Assembly (NCBI GenBank): GCA_016936215.1
Contig: JAFGPL010000101.1
Location: forward strand, 1-41,859
DNA from: Bacteroidales bacterium
GTDB lineage: Bacteria; Bacteroidota; Bacteroidia; Bacteroidales; UBA10428
Length of the DNA stretch: 41,859 nucleotides
Reading direction: 5' to 3'
The notes beneath the pieces were generated by a model that worked only from the letters and a program-made list of their open reading frames with translations, was not told the DNA's origin and did no database searches. Shown piece after piece: positions 19,001 through 27,312 of this stretch. The translations under genes were made by a program, and so were the position numbers. Every line of letters begins with the position of its first letter. Position 1 is the stretch's first letter.

Positions 19001-21589
19001 AACCATCCTGATGTAATTTCTCTTGAATCTGATAATGTTAAAACCTCACGGCAATGGCGTAGTTCTTTATACCCGGAGGACTGGAAACCGGGGTTTAAAG
19101 ACAGCGATGGAAGATTTTTACACGATTTCTCCTATGCAGGCTATCATTCAGGTGAAAAAAACCTGCCCGATATACAGGAAAATATTCTGAATGTTACCCT
19201 TCCACCTTATAATGCAGATAACACAGGTGTTGAAGATGTTACATCAGTAATTCAGAAAGCCATTGAAGATGCCGGGGCTTCCGGGGGCGGGGTAGTGTAC
19301 CTGCCCGAGGGAACATACAGGATAGTTGTACCTGATACTTCCGATGCAGCTTTATTAATTACAGGTGACAGCATTATTCTTCGCGGGGATGGCCCTGAGA
19401 AGACTTTTATTTTTCACGATCAGGATTCCATGCGGTTTAAAAGCATTATAAAATTTGGTTCTGAAGATGCTAACTGGTTTGAACCTAAAGGTTTTTCAGC
19501 CGCGTTAACCACCGATTTGCTTGAACCTTCACGTATTATACCTGTTGATTCGGTTTCCGGCTTCAAAACCGGCGATATGGTGGTAATAGCTTCGCAGCCT
19601 ACTGATGGTTTTATCGAAGACCATTTAATGACCGGGTATTGGACTGCCGGTGCTATAAAAGGAGTGGCATTTTTACGAAGAATAGATTCAGTTGACACTG
19701 AAAACAACCTGTTGTTTATTGATGCCCCAACCCGATATTTTCTTAAGACACGTGATCATTCCGCAGTATATCACGCAGGAAACCATATTTCTGAATGTGC
19801 TGTTGAAAATCTTTCAGTCGGCAACCGGCAAAATTCCAAATCAGGATGGGAGGAAGAGTCCTATTCTATAGATAGCACGGGCGCCTACGATGCCCACTTC
19901 TCTCAGGTCATTACATTCAGAAATGCTGTAAACTGCTGGCTGAAGAATGTTTCTACCTATAAACCTGCAACAAATACCGAAGATTTTCATGTTTTATCAA
20001 ATTGCCTGTTGCTCGATCAAAGTCGTTTCATTACAGTTGATTCATGCAACTTTCAGAAACCGCAATACGAAGGTGGAGGTGGAAACGGATACATGTATAC
20101 CCTGCAATCAAATGATTGCCTGATTAAGAACAGTATTGCCAATCATGCAAGGCATAATTACGATTTTAAATATCCTTACAGCAATGGCAATGTAATTCAC
20201 AACTGCCGTGCAGAGAATTCCAAATATGCCAGCGATTTTCATATGTACCTGAGTATGGCAAACCTGTTTGATGCCTGCACGGTGAGCGGGGATTACCTCG
20301 AATCTGCTTTCAGGCCCTGGGGTAGCAGCGCAATACACGGATACTCTTCAACACAATCTGTTTTTTATAACATAAAGGGAGAAGCTTATCATCCTGCCAG
20401 GGATTATATTGTTGAATCGCGCCAGTTTGGGAATGGATATATCATTGGTACTTCAGGAGAGGCAAACAAAATAGTGCTTGACCCGGCCGAAGGGATAATC
20501 AATGGATATTATTACAACACCATGCCCCGCGATTTTGCAGAAGGTGTAGGGAATGGTGACTTTATTGAACCAATATCTCTTTACCTCGACCAGCTTGAAA
20601 GAAGGATGAAGGATACTGTTGCCGGCAGGACATTTGAGGTAAATATTGTTATTAAGGATAAATCCTCAGATGATGTAATACCGGGATGCGAGGTAAAAAT
20701 CTACAATGAAACCATTATTTCGAACGAATCGGGCATAGCAGGCTTTTCCAATGTGCTTGAGGTTTTTGTAGCTGAGGCAAATCACACACTATACATCCCC
20801 ATGGAAAAGAAGCAAGTTGTGATTATCAGCGATACAACACTTACTTTCTATCTTGAAAAAAAAACTTTTAGTGTGGATGTGAAGCTATATAATGAGAATA
20901 CGAACATGATACTGGCCAGTTGCAATTTTACACTCAATGACATTACAAAAACCACCAATTCGGAGGGTCTGGTTTCATTTACTGTAACTGCTGGTATTTC
21001 TGACTATTCAGTACAAAAGAATTACTTCCAGTCGAGTGTCGGCACCTTTGAAATCATTTCAGATACTACCGTCAATTTTTACCTTCGGCAGATTCTTGCA
21101 GATGTAAAATTCAGGTTATATGAAGATGGCGTACCCTTAAACAATGCACTCGTAAAAGCCAAGGCAGATTCCATCATTACCAATTCTTTAGGACTGGCTT
21201 TGTTCAGAATGGTTACCGTGCCTTCCTGGTTTGAATATTCAATAACAAAAGAGGGCTATATTGCTATTGAAGATAATTTTTACCTGGTAACTGATACGAC
21301 CATAGAACTGAATATCCAAAAAGTGAATTTGACTAACAGGAATTTGGAAAATCCGGAAGCTATTCAGATATGGCCGAATCCGGCTGAAAGGCAACTTTAT
21401 TGCCATTTTCCGAAAGAGTTTACCGGCAGGTTTCTAAATATCGTTAATTTGCTAGGGAATGTAATTGGTGAATATAAAATTGATACTGAGGAGATGGTGA
21501 TAAATGTTGAAAACCTTGAATCAGGTCTGTACTTTATAAATACAGGTGCAAATGAAGAAAAGTATAATATGTATTTTATTAAAAAATAA
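16055..21589 (+). CDS. Multicatalytic enzyme: GH44 - CBM35-like - GH26 - right-handed beta-helix domain - three small beta-domains - T9SS sorting domain
   Basis: GH44-like SPYIFGKNN...RENGGNNATKYNWRRKLSSH and YWSMDNEPEIWSGTHDD; CBM35-like EAEAENGVFSGVTVSN...YSGTGYVTGF; GH26 VLWRPLHEAGGGWFWWG and IAMTENGPIPD; NADNTGVEDVTSVIQKAIEDAGASGGGVVYLPEGTYRI (beta-helix start); IWPNPAERQLYCHF...GLYFIN (T9SS). Real start may be ATG at 16070 (MKKLFTIILFSSFICVSAQ). Confidence 0.85.
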   Translation: MILRIMKKLFTIILFSSFICVSAQQEVTINIDINQQARPISPYIFGKNNCLSDRPGSPLTSAQWQKLRDLGIQMFRENGGNNATKYNWRRKLSSHPNWYNNVYAHDWDYAAQSLQSNIPHAQGMWAFQLAGKAAKTMAYNFNDYSYNGSQWWEGVEQNVAGGGQVNTAGGTEALVEGNPSLYLESWDADSTTGILDRWFGTGGIGLDTSRIMYWSMDNEPEIWSGTHDDIWPVQPDAESFMQMYFATAKKARAKFPGIKLVGPVPANEWQWYNWNGNKVSYNGKQYVWLEYFILRIAEEQQATGTRLLDVLDIHFYPGEKNPADIVQLHRVFFDETYAYPGANGVRRSGTGSWDVTLNKEYIFKRCNNWLEQYIGPGHGVTLSVSETGIEDTQTDVTASWYASNIGEFMKQGVEIFTPWTWKTGMNEVLHLFSRYSNKYFIDAISSNELYVSAYTTVNSTKDSMTVFLVNRHLTESRNIDLNITGFPVKNGLYNTFQIYDLPASETFVSHTSNALKKNKLLIENNKPQIQLPPLSVTALVLKRADNIKTQFGYQITEAEAENGVFSGVTVSNAVAGYSGTGYVTGFDNSSDKVTVEVYIPEKNLFKLMIRYRSADGQKYQNLLINNQPVASIRFLESETFTYTDAGSYILEKGINNISILSKWGYTDIDKFEIYPAAQNIFDLSPGLVDTAASETANDVYSFLLNQFGERIISGQTHDYYSEVTIIAGKSPMIRVADFQHFTEGYPYLWYNGGHTFGKDDDGSVNELINWYNSTGKKGIISYQWHWHSPFGGSAGTNTFYTSLTTFDVSKAVIPGTPEYDSIIRDIDDIAAELKKFQDAGIPVLWRPLHEAGGGWFWWGAKGPEPCKELYNILFERLKNHHHLHNLIWVWSTPEEEWYPGNDKVDIIGYDSYPGEYNYSNQKYAFDELFRITQGKKLIAMTENGPIPDPTACLTEGAPWLYFMSWSDLVTQQNSTAHIQEVFNHPDVISLESDNVKTSRQWRSSLYPEDWKPGFKDSDGRFLHDFSYAGYHSGEKNLPDIQENILNVTLPPYNADNTGVEDVTSVIQKAIEDAGASGGGVVYLPEGTYRIVVPDTSDAALLITGDSIILRGDGPEKTFIFHDQDSMRFKSIIKFGSEDANWFEPKGFSAALTTDLLEPSRIIPVDSVSGFKTGDMVVIASQPTDGFIEDHLMTGYWTAGAIKGVAFLRRIDSVDTENNLLFIDAPTRYFLKTRDHSAVYHAGNHISECAVENLSVGNRQNSKSGWEEESYSIDSTGAYDAHFSQVITFRNAVNCWLKNVSTYKPATNTEDFHVLSNCLLLDQSRFITVDSCNFQKPQYEGGGGNGYMYTLQSNDCLIKNSIANHARHNYDFKYPYSNGNVIHNCRAENSKYASDFHMYLSMANLFDACTVSGDYLESAFRPWGSSAIHGYSSTQSVFYNIKGEAYHPARDYIVESRQFGNGYIIGTSGEANKIVLDPAEGIINGYYYNTMPRDFAEGVGNGDFIEPISLYLDQLERRMKDTVAGRTFEVNIVIKDKSSDDVIPGCEVKIYNETIISNESGIAGFSNVLEVFVAEANHTLYIPMEKKQVVIISDTTLTFYLEKKTFSVDVKLYNENTNMILASCNFTLNDITKTTNSEGLVSFTVTAGISDYSVQKNYFQSSVGTFEIISDTTVNFYLRQILADVKFRLYEDGVPLNNALVKAKADSIITNSLGLALFRMVTVPSWFEYSITKEGYIAIEDNFYLVTDTTIELNIQKVNLTNRNLENPEAIQIWPNPAERQLYCHFPKEFTGRFLNIVNLLGNVIGEYKIDTEEMVINVENLESGLYFINTGANEEKYNMYFIKK

Positions 21590-21718
21590 ATGTTATGTAT
21601 TTAACAATTAATGTATTTACATTTTACACATCAGCAGGTTAAATAGATTTAAACTAATATTTTTTTTTATATGTTTGCAAAGATTATTAACGAGAGACCG
21701 AAGAAATATTCTAACAAA

Positions 21719-24016
21719 ATGACAAATAATAAACTACTGCTGATCATTGCAGGAATAGTGATTTTTTTCATAAGCTGCAATGATGAATTTGAACAGGATA
21801 AATACAAGCGGCCCGATTGGCTGGCCGGGAAACTGTATACACAGATCAAGGACAAGACAACGCTCTCTTTGTTTGCAAGATGTATTGAGCGGACTGGTTA
21901 TGATACCATCATTAATACGTCTGGTTCGTATACGGTCTTTGCACCCGACGACAATGCTTTTTCACTTTATTTTCAAAGCCATCCGCAATATACATCGGTT
22001 GAAGATATTCCCATTGAAGAACTCAGCAGGATTGTGAAATATCACATTATTCAGAATCCCTGGAGCAGGGAACAGCTTAGATCGCTTGATGTTTACGGGT
22101 GGATTGATACCCTGGATATCAATAACGATCAGCCCGCGGGATTCAAACGGGAAACCTTGTTGCGGGAGACTGACCAGAAATATGGAGTCGCAACTGATGC
22201 TGACAATAACTTTAAAATCGTTGATACCTTATTATCTCCATGGTACAGAAGAAACTATACAGATTCAAGAAAGTATGCCCCTGTGTTTTACCAGGACTAC
22301 CTAGATATATATGATTTAACTTCAGACGATTATGAATTCTATTTCGGAAGGCCTTTTGATAGTCCTGCCGATATGTACTATATGGGAGGGAAGATAACTG
22401 AAGGCGATATTTTTGCAGAAAATGGATTTATTCATGTAATAGACCGTGTAATAGAACCGCTTCAAAATGCAAGTCAGATACTTAGTACGGAGGTGGGTGA
22501 AAACTCATACTCCAAATTTTTTGACCTTGTTAATTATTTCCCCGAATTTACATACAATGAGGAAAGAACTTTTGATCAGCCAGGGGCAGAGTTAGGCTAC
22601 GAGGTTGACTCTCTTTTTGACATTTCCTATCCCGATCTCGCGTTTGATATTATAAATGAAAAGACCAAAGCCCCCAAAGGCACCATCGGGTTACCCTCTA
22701 ATGTATCCATTCGCTATCATCATGGTTTGGTTGCTCCCACCAATGAAGCGCTTGATGCTTTTGAAAATGAATATTTCGTCGGGGGGTTTCAATGGGGGAG
22801 CATCCGCAATGCACCTCGCCATTTGAAAAGAATGATTGTAAACACTTATATGTCAACGTATCCGATTTATCCGAAAGATTTTGCCGACGGTTTTATGAAC
22901 GGGGAATCAGACATTGTTTCTCTTGACCAGTCCTCGGTTGTTCAACAACAATATGGCAGCAATTGTACATTCATCGGGGTAGATCAGGCTATTGTCCCGC
23001 GTGCCTTCAGTAGCGTTACCGGACCGGTTTATCTTAACAGGGGATATTCTTATGCCATGTATGCCATCGAACGTGCAGGATTGATCTCGACTTTAAAAAA
23101 AGCTGACCGGGATTATCTACTGTTTGTGGAATCGGATGTGAATTGCCAGGATGACTCCTCTTTATTATATAATATATACACGGAGATTTTTTCTGGATTT
23201 TTGATTTCAGGTCAGTCTGCACAAAGGGTTAATTTTTCGACAAACGATTTAAGGATACTCCTGATGAACCATATTGGCACTGCCATTCCAAAGAAAATTG
23301 CCCGTAAAGAGTTTATTCCAAACCTTGCTGGTAATTTTATCATTTTTAACAACGAAACAGGCGAAGTATCCGGTAATGTTCAAACAACAGTAGGATATAA
23401 AGGTAGTAAACCTGTGGTTGTGATTCCCAATCAGATAAGTACAAATGCCGATAACGGATTCACTTACGATATCTCTAACTGGTTTGGATTTTCAGCTTCT
23501 TCTATTTTGATCAAATTACAGACTTCTTTCCCGGCATTTTTTTCATTGCTTCAACAGGCCGGATTGGCGACGAGTTCAAAAATTACATTTATTTCAGACA
23601 ACGAGAATTATACCGTTTTTGCCCCTAGTGCGGCTGCACTTGCCGCTTATAACACAGATACACTTACTACAGATGAGTTAAAAAAATTCCTGATGATGCA
23701 TTTTGTGCAGGGAACATTGATGTTTACAGATGGTAATCTGTCTTCCGGCTATTACGAGACTACCAGAATTGATGAAAAGTCCACTTCATTTGCCACCATA
23801 TTCACAAAAGTGTATATTGATCCCGGTATTGATCTCATTACCTTCCCTGACAAATCCAGCAATCCATACCTTGAAGTAAGTGAATCTGCTGTTACCAATA
23901 TTATTACCGGACGTACTTTAAGCGATGAGCAGTTTAATTTTCCGAATATAGTATCTAATGGCGTGATACACGAGATTGATAAAGTTTTACTATTCGATAT
24001 GCTGGATACCCAATAA
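21719..24016 (+). CDS. FAS1 (fasciclin) repeat lipoprotein, PUL-associated
   Basis: Lipobox IVIFFISCNDEFEQD from ATG at 21719; FAS1 motifs LSLFARCIERTGYDTIINTSGSYTVFAPDDNAF...YHII and ITFISDNENYTVFAPSAAALAAY...GVIHEIDKVL. Confidence 0.85.
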   Translation: MTNNKLLLIIAGIVIFFISCNDEFEQDKYKRPDWLAGKLYTQIKDKTTLSLFARCIERTGYDTIINTSGSYTVFAPDDNAFSLYFQSHPQYTSVEDIPIEELSRIVKYHIIQNPWSREQLRSLDVYGWIDTLDINNDQPAGFKRETLLRETDQKYGVATDADNNFKIVDTLLSPWYRRNYTDSRKYAPVFYQDYLDIYDLTSDDYEFYFGRPFDSPADMYYMGGKITEGDIFAENGFIHVIDRVIEPLQNASQILSTEVGENSYSKFFDLVNYFPEFTYNEERTFDQPGAELGYEVDSLFDISYPDLAFDIINEKTKAPKGTIGLPSNVSIRYHHGLVAPTNEALDAFENEYFVGGFQWGSIRNAPRHLKRMIVNTYMSTYPIYPKDFADGFMNGESDIVSLDQSSVVQQQYGSNCTFIGVDQAIVPRAFSSVTGPVYLNRGYSYAMYAIERAGLISTLKKADRDYLLFVESDVNCQDDSSLLYNIYTEIFSGFLISGQSAQRVNFSTNDLRILLMNHIGTAIPKKIARKEFIPNLAGNFIIFNNETGEVSGNVQTTVGYKGSKPVVVIPNQISTNADNGFTYDISNWFGFSASSILIKLQTSFPAFFSLLQQAGLATSSKITFISDNENYTVFAPSAAALAAYNTDTLTTDELKKFLMMHFVQGTLMFTDGNLSSGYYETTRIDEKSTSFATIFTKVYIDPGIDLITFPDKSSNPYLEVSESAVTNIITGRTLSDEQFNFPNIVSNGVIHEIDKVLLFDMLDTQ

Positions 24017-24058
24017 ACACTGAACCGAAACATATTTTAACAAAGATTTTTGTATAAA

Positions 24059-27000
24059 ATGAAAAACATAAGAAAACCAATTATACTTCTGCTGGCCCTA
24101 ATAAGCTGTCTGACTGCATACTCACAAAAGTCAATTCTGCGCGGCAGGGTATTTGATAAAAGTGACAATGCTACCATTGTAGGGGCCAATATCATTGAAT
24201 ACGATAAAGACAACCGTATTATCAACGGTACGATTACCGATGTGAATGGCGACTTTGTGCTTGAAATGCAGAATCCGGCAAATATTATAAAAGTCAGTCT
24301 TATTGGTTACGAAACAAAAGAGGTAAAACCCGATTTTTCTAAATCTATGGTGATCGTACTCGAAGTATCTGCCCAGGAGCTTGAGGAGGTTGTAGTTACC
24401 GCTCAGGCCAGGACTTTCAGGGGGCTTACCAATATTGACGACCGTGACAACGCTTCAGCCAGGGTCAAGGTTGACATGATGGATATGAAAGAATCCGGTG
24501 TTCTTACCGCCTCAGATGCACTGCAGGGGCGGGTAAGCGGCCTCGACATTATCGCTTCGTCAGGTGACCCGGGTTCGGGCTCGTCCTTGGTCATCAGGGG
24601 GTTAAGTTCAATCGGCAATAACAAACCGCTTATTGTTATTGACGGAATCCAGCAGGCAAGGATACCATCCGACTTTAATTTAAGTTCGGCAAATGCTGAA
24701 GATATTGGTAACCTGTTAAACATTGCCGTTCAGGACATCAAATCAATAGAAATTCTTAAAGATGCTGCATCCACCGCAGTATACGGTTCTGCAGGTGCCG
24801 ATGGGGTATTGCTTATCGAGACACAAAAAGGAAAACTGGGGAAAGTACAGTTCGACTATACCTACAAAAACAGTATCAATATTCAACCCCCCGCCATACC
24901 CATGCTTAACGGGGATGAGTATATAATGCTGCAGCTTGAAGAGTGGCACAACAGCCAGGGTATTTTTGAACTCCCCCCTGAGATCGCTTATGATAAAGAC
25001 TATGTTAATTTTTATAACTATTCAGCCAATACCGACTGGCTTGGGGCCATTACCAAAAATGGTGTCACCCACGACCACTATTTCAGCATTCAGGGAGGAG
25101 GCGAAAAAACACGTTACTTTACTTCAATAAGTTATATTGATGAAGGGGGGACTACCATTAACACCCGGTCAAAGCGTTTCTCAACCCGTGTGAACCTTGA
25201 TTATTATCTCTCCCGAAAGATGGTATTCTCTATACAGTTCAATTATACCTACAATAATACAAAAGGCAATTTTACTTTCAACAAGGGTGCCGATAATGAA
25301 ATGACTGTAAGGAAAATGGCCTATATCAAAGCCCCCAATATGAGCATATGGGAGCATGATGCATACGGAAACCTTACGGGGGAGTATTTTACACCTATCA
25401 ACAGTTACCAGGGAGGCGGAGATTCTTATTTTAATCCGGTAGCTGTGGCGGTGCTGGGCAAAGACGACCGGCTGGGCAATAATCTGAACAATGCCTTTAC
25501 CTTACGATACAATATTTTAGACTGGCTGGTGTTTAGGGAAACCATCTCATTCCAGTTTGACGGCAGCAAGTCCAACAATTTTCTTCCATACAATGCTCTG
25601 GGCTCAGACTGGTTGGCATGGACCGTGAACAAGGCTGAAGAAAGTAACAATATTTACCGGCAGATAAATACTGAAACACAACTTGCATTTGATTCGCCTT
25701 TTAAAAGCAAAACACATTTTCTCTCAGGGGCATTGACCTGGATTACCCAGCAATCTGGATATGAATGGATGAACATTCAAAGCAACAAAACACCGAGTAC
25801 CAATATCCAGGATCCTTCAATTGATGCCCAGATAAACTGGATTGGCGATGGATCTGGTGAACAAAGGTTACTTGGGGCACTTGCCAACCTGAATTATAAA
25901 TTTCATGACCGATACATGGTTCAGACGATTTTAAGGGCCGATGCACACTCCTCATTTGGTTCAAATAACCGCTGGGGCTTATTTAAAGGTGTTTCCGCCG
26001 GATGGCGTTTCTCCGACGAACCATTGCTAAAGGAGATGAGTTTTATGGGGGAAAGTATGCTGCGCGTAAGCTGGGGGGTATCTGGCCGGCAGCCGAGCGA
26101 TCCCTATGCCAGGTTTGCACGTTATGGGGGAAGCACCTCAGGCAACTATATTACTAATACTGCAATTGTACCGAGCCAAACACAGTTGAATAATTTAAAA
26201 TGGGAAAATATTTCGTCGACCGATATTGGCATAGAATTAAATATGTTCAATGACAGATTATACATTGAAGGTGATGTTTATCAAAAAATTACTACTGACC
26301 TACTTTTTAACAAATACGATATCCCCTGGTCGTCCGGATATGAACAATTCTTGTTTCTTAACGGTGGTAAGCTTGAAAACAAAGGATGGGAACTGATGAC
26401 GGAATACCGGTTTTTACGAAAAAATGATTTAAGATGGTCGGTTAATTTTAATATTTCTCAGAATATTAATTCATTTACAGAACTTCCTGAAAATTTTAAT
26501 CCTGAGCAATCTACTTCAATCGGAAACAAGGAGTATCCCATCCGGGTACTTGAAGGTGAACCCATCGGATCTTTTTTCGGGTTCAGGTACCAGGGGGTCT
26601 ATCCCACCGATGCCGATGCTGTGGCCAGGGATGCACAGGGGAATGTGATTTATGATAATGAAGGCATTCCGATACCAATGACTTATCTGAGTTCTTATGT
26701 TTTCAAAGGAGGTGACCCAATATATGAAGACGTTAATCATGACGGTAAAATTGACCTGAACGACGTGGTTTACCTTGGTGACGCCAATCCTCAGTACATA
26801 GGCGGGTTTGGTACTGCAGTGAGGTACAGAAATTTTGACCTTACCTGTGGTTTCCAGTACAGGCTTGGTTATGATATTATTAATGGTGTGGCCATGGATA
26901 CAGAGGGCATGAATGACAGGAACAATCAAAGTAAAGCTGTATTAAGCAGATGGCGTGTTCAGGGACAGGATGAACCGGGCATGCTGCCCCGTGCATACCT

Positions 27001-27292
27001 GAACAATCCTGCAAATAACCTGGGTTCGGACAGGTATGTTGAAAGGGGTGATTTTCTCAGGTTGCTGAATATCATGGTGAGTTACCGCGCTGGCAAAAAG
27101 GTTTGTGATATGTTAAATCTCAGAACTTTAACATTTGCTGCCAGTGCCAGAAAAATCCTGACTTTTACCAATTATTCCGGTCAGGACCCCGAAGTGCCTC
27201 AGAATGCAAGCAATCCTTTCTGGATAGGAGTTGATAAGGCCAATACACCACCTCCCAGGGTAATCACATTTACTGTATCTGTAGGTTTTTAA
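24059..27292 (+). CDS. SusC/RagA-family TonB-dependent outer-membrane transporter (pair 1)
   Basis: CarboxypepD_reg-like N-terminus LRGRVFDKSDNATIVGANI; LEEVVVTAQ; plug ALQGRVSGLDIIASSGDPGSGSSLVIRGLSSIGNNKPLIVIDGIQ; IEILKDAASTAVYGSAGADGVLLIETQKGK. Track start at 24050 is TTG; ATG is at 24059. Confidence 0.95.
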   Translation: MKNIRKPIILLLALISCLTAYSQKSILRGRVFDKSDNATIVGANIIEYDKDNRIINGTITDVNGDFVLEMQNPANIIKVSLIGYETKEVKPDFSKSMVIVLEVSAQELEEVVVTAQARTFRGLTNIDDRDNASARVKVDMMDMKESGVLTASDALQGRVSGLDIIASSGDPGSGSSLVIRGLSSIGNNKPLIVIDGIQQARIPSDFNLSSANAEDIGNLLNIAVQDIKSIEILKDAASTAVYGSAGADGVLLIETQKGKLGKVQFDYTYKNSINIQPPAIPMLNGDEYIMLQLEEWHNSQGIFELPPEIAYDKDYVNFYNYSANTDWLGAITKNGVTHDHYFSIQGGGEKTRYFTSISYIDEGGTTINTRSKRFSTRVNLDYYLSRKMVFSIQFNYTYNNTKGNFTFNKGADNEMTVRKMAYIKAPNMSIWEHDAYGNLTGEYFTPINSYQGGGDSYFNPVAVAVLGKDDRLGNNLNNAFTLRYNILDWLVFRETISFQFDGSKSNNFLPYNALGSDWLAWTVNKAEESNNIYRQINTETQLAFDSPFKSKTHFLSGALTWITQQSGYEWMNIQSNKTPSTNIQDPSIDAQINWIGDGSGEQRLLGALANLNYKFHDRYMVQTILRADAHSSFGSNNRWGLFKGVSAGWRFSDEPLLKEMSFMGESMLRVSWGVSGRQPSDPYARFARYGGSTSGNYITNTAIVPSQTQLNNLKWENISSTDIGIELNMFNDRLYIEGDVYQKITTDLLFNKYDIPWSSGYEQFLFLNGGKLENKGWELMTEYRFLRKNDLRWSVNFNISQNINSFTELPENFNPEQSTSIGNKEYPIRVLEGEPIGSFFGFRYQGVYPTDADAVARDAQGNVIYDNEGIPIPMTYLSSYVFKGGDPIYEDVNHDGKIDLNDVVYLGDANPQYIGGFGTAVRYRNFDLTCGFQYRLGYDIINGVAMDTEGMNDRNNQSKAVLSRWRVQGQDEPGMLPRAYLNNPANNLGSDRYVERGDFLRLLNIMVSYRAGKKVCDMLNLRTLTFAASARKILTFTNYSGQDPEVPQNASNPFWIGVDKANTPPPRVITFTVSVGF

Positions 27293-27312
27293 CATATTGT
27301 AAATTAATTAAA

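Noticed and set aside
21670-21677. TATGTTTG as -7 promoter element before the first FAS1 gene
   Set aside because: Fits TAnnTTTG, but no convincing -33 TTTG at the right distance; kept only as a note.
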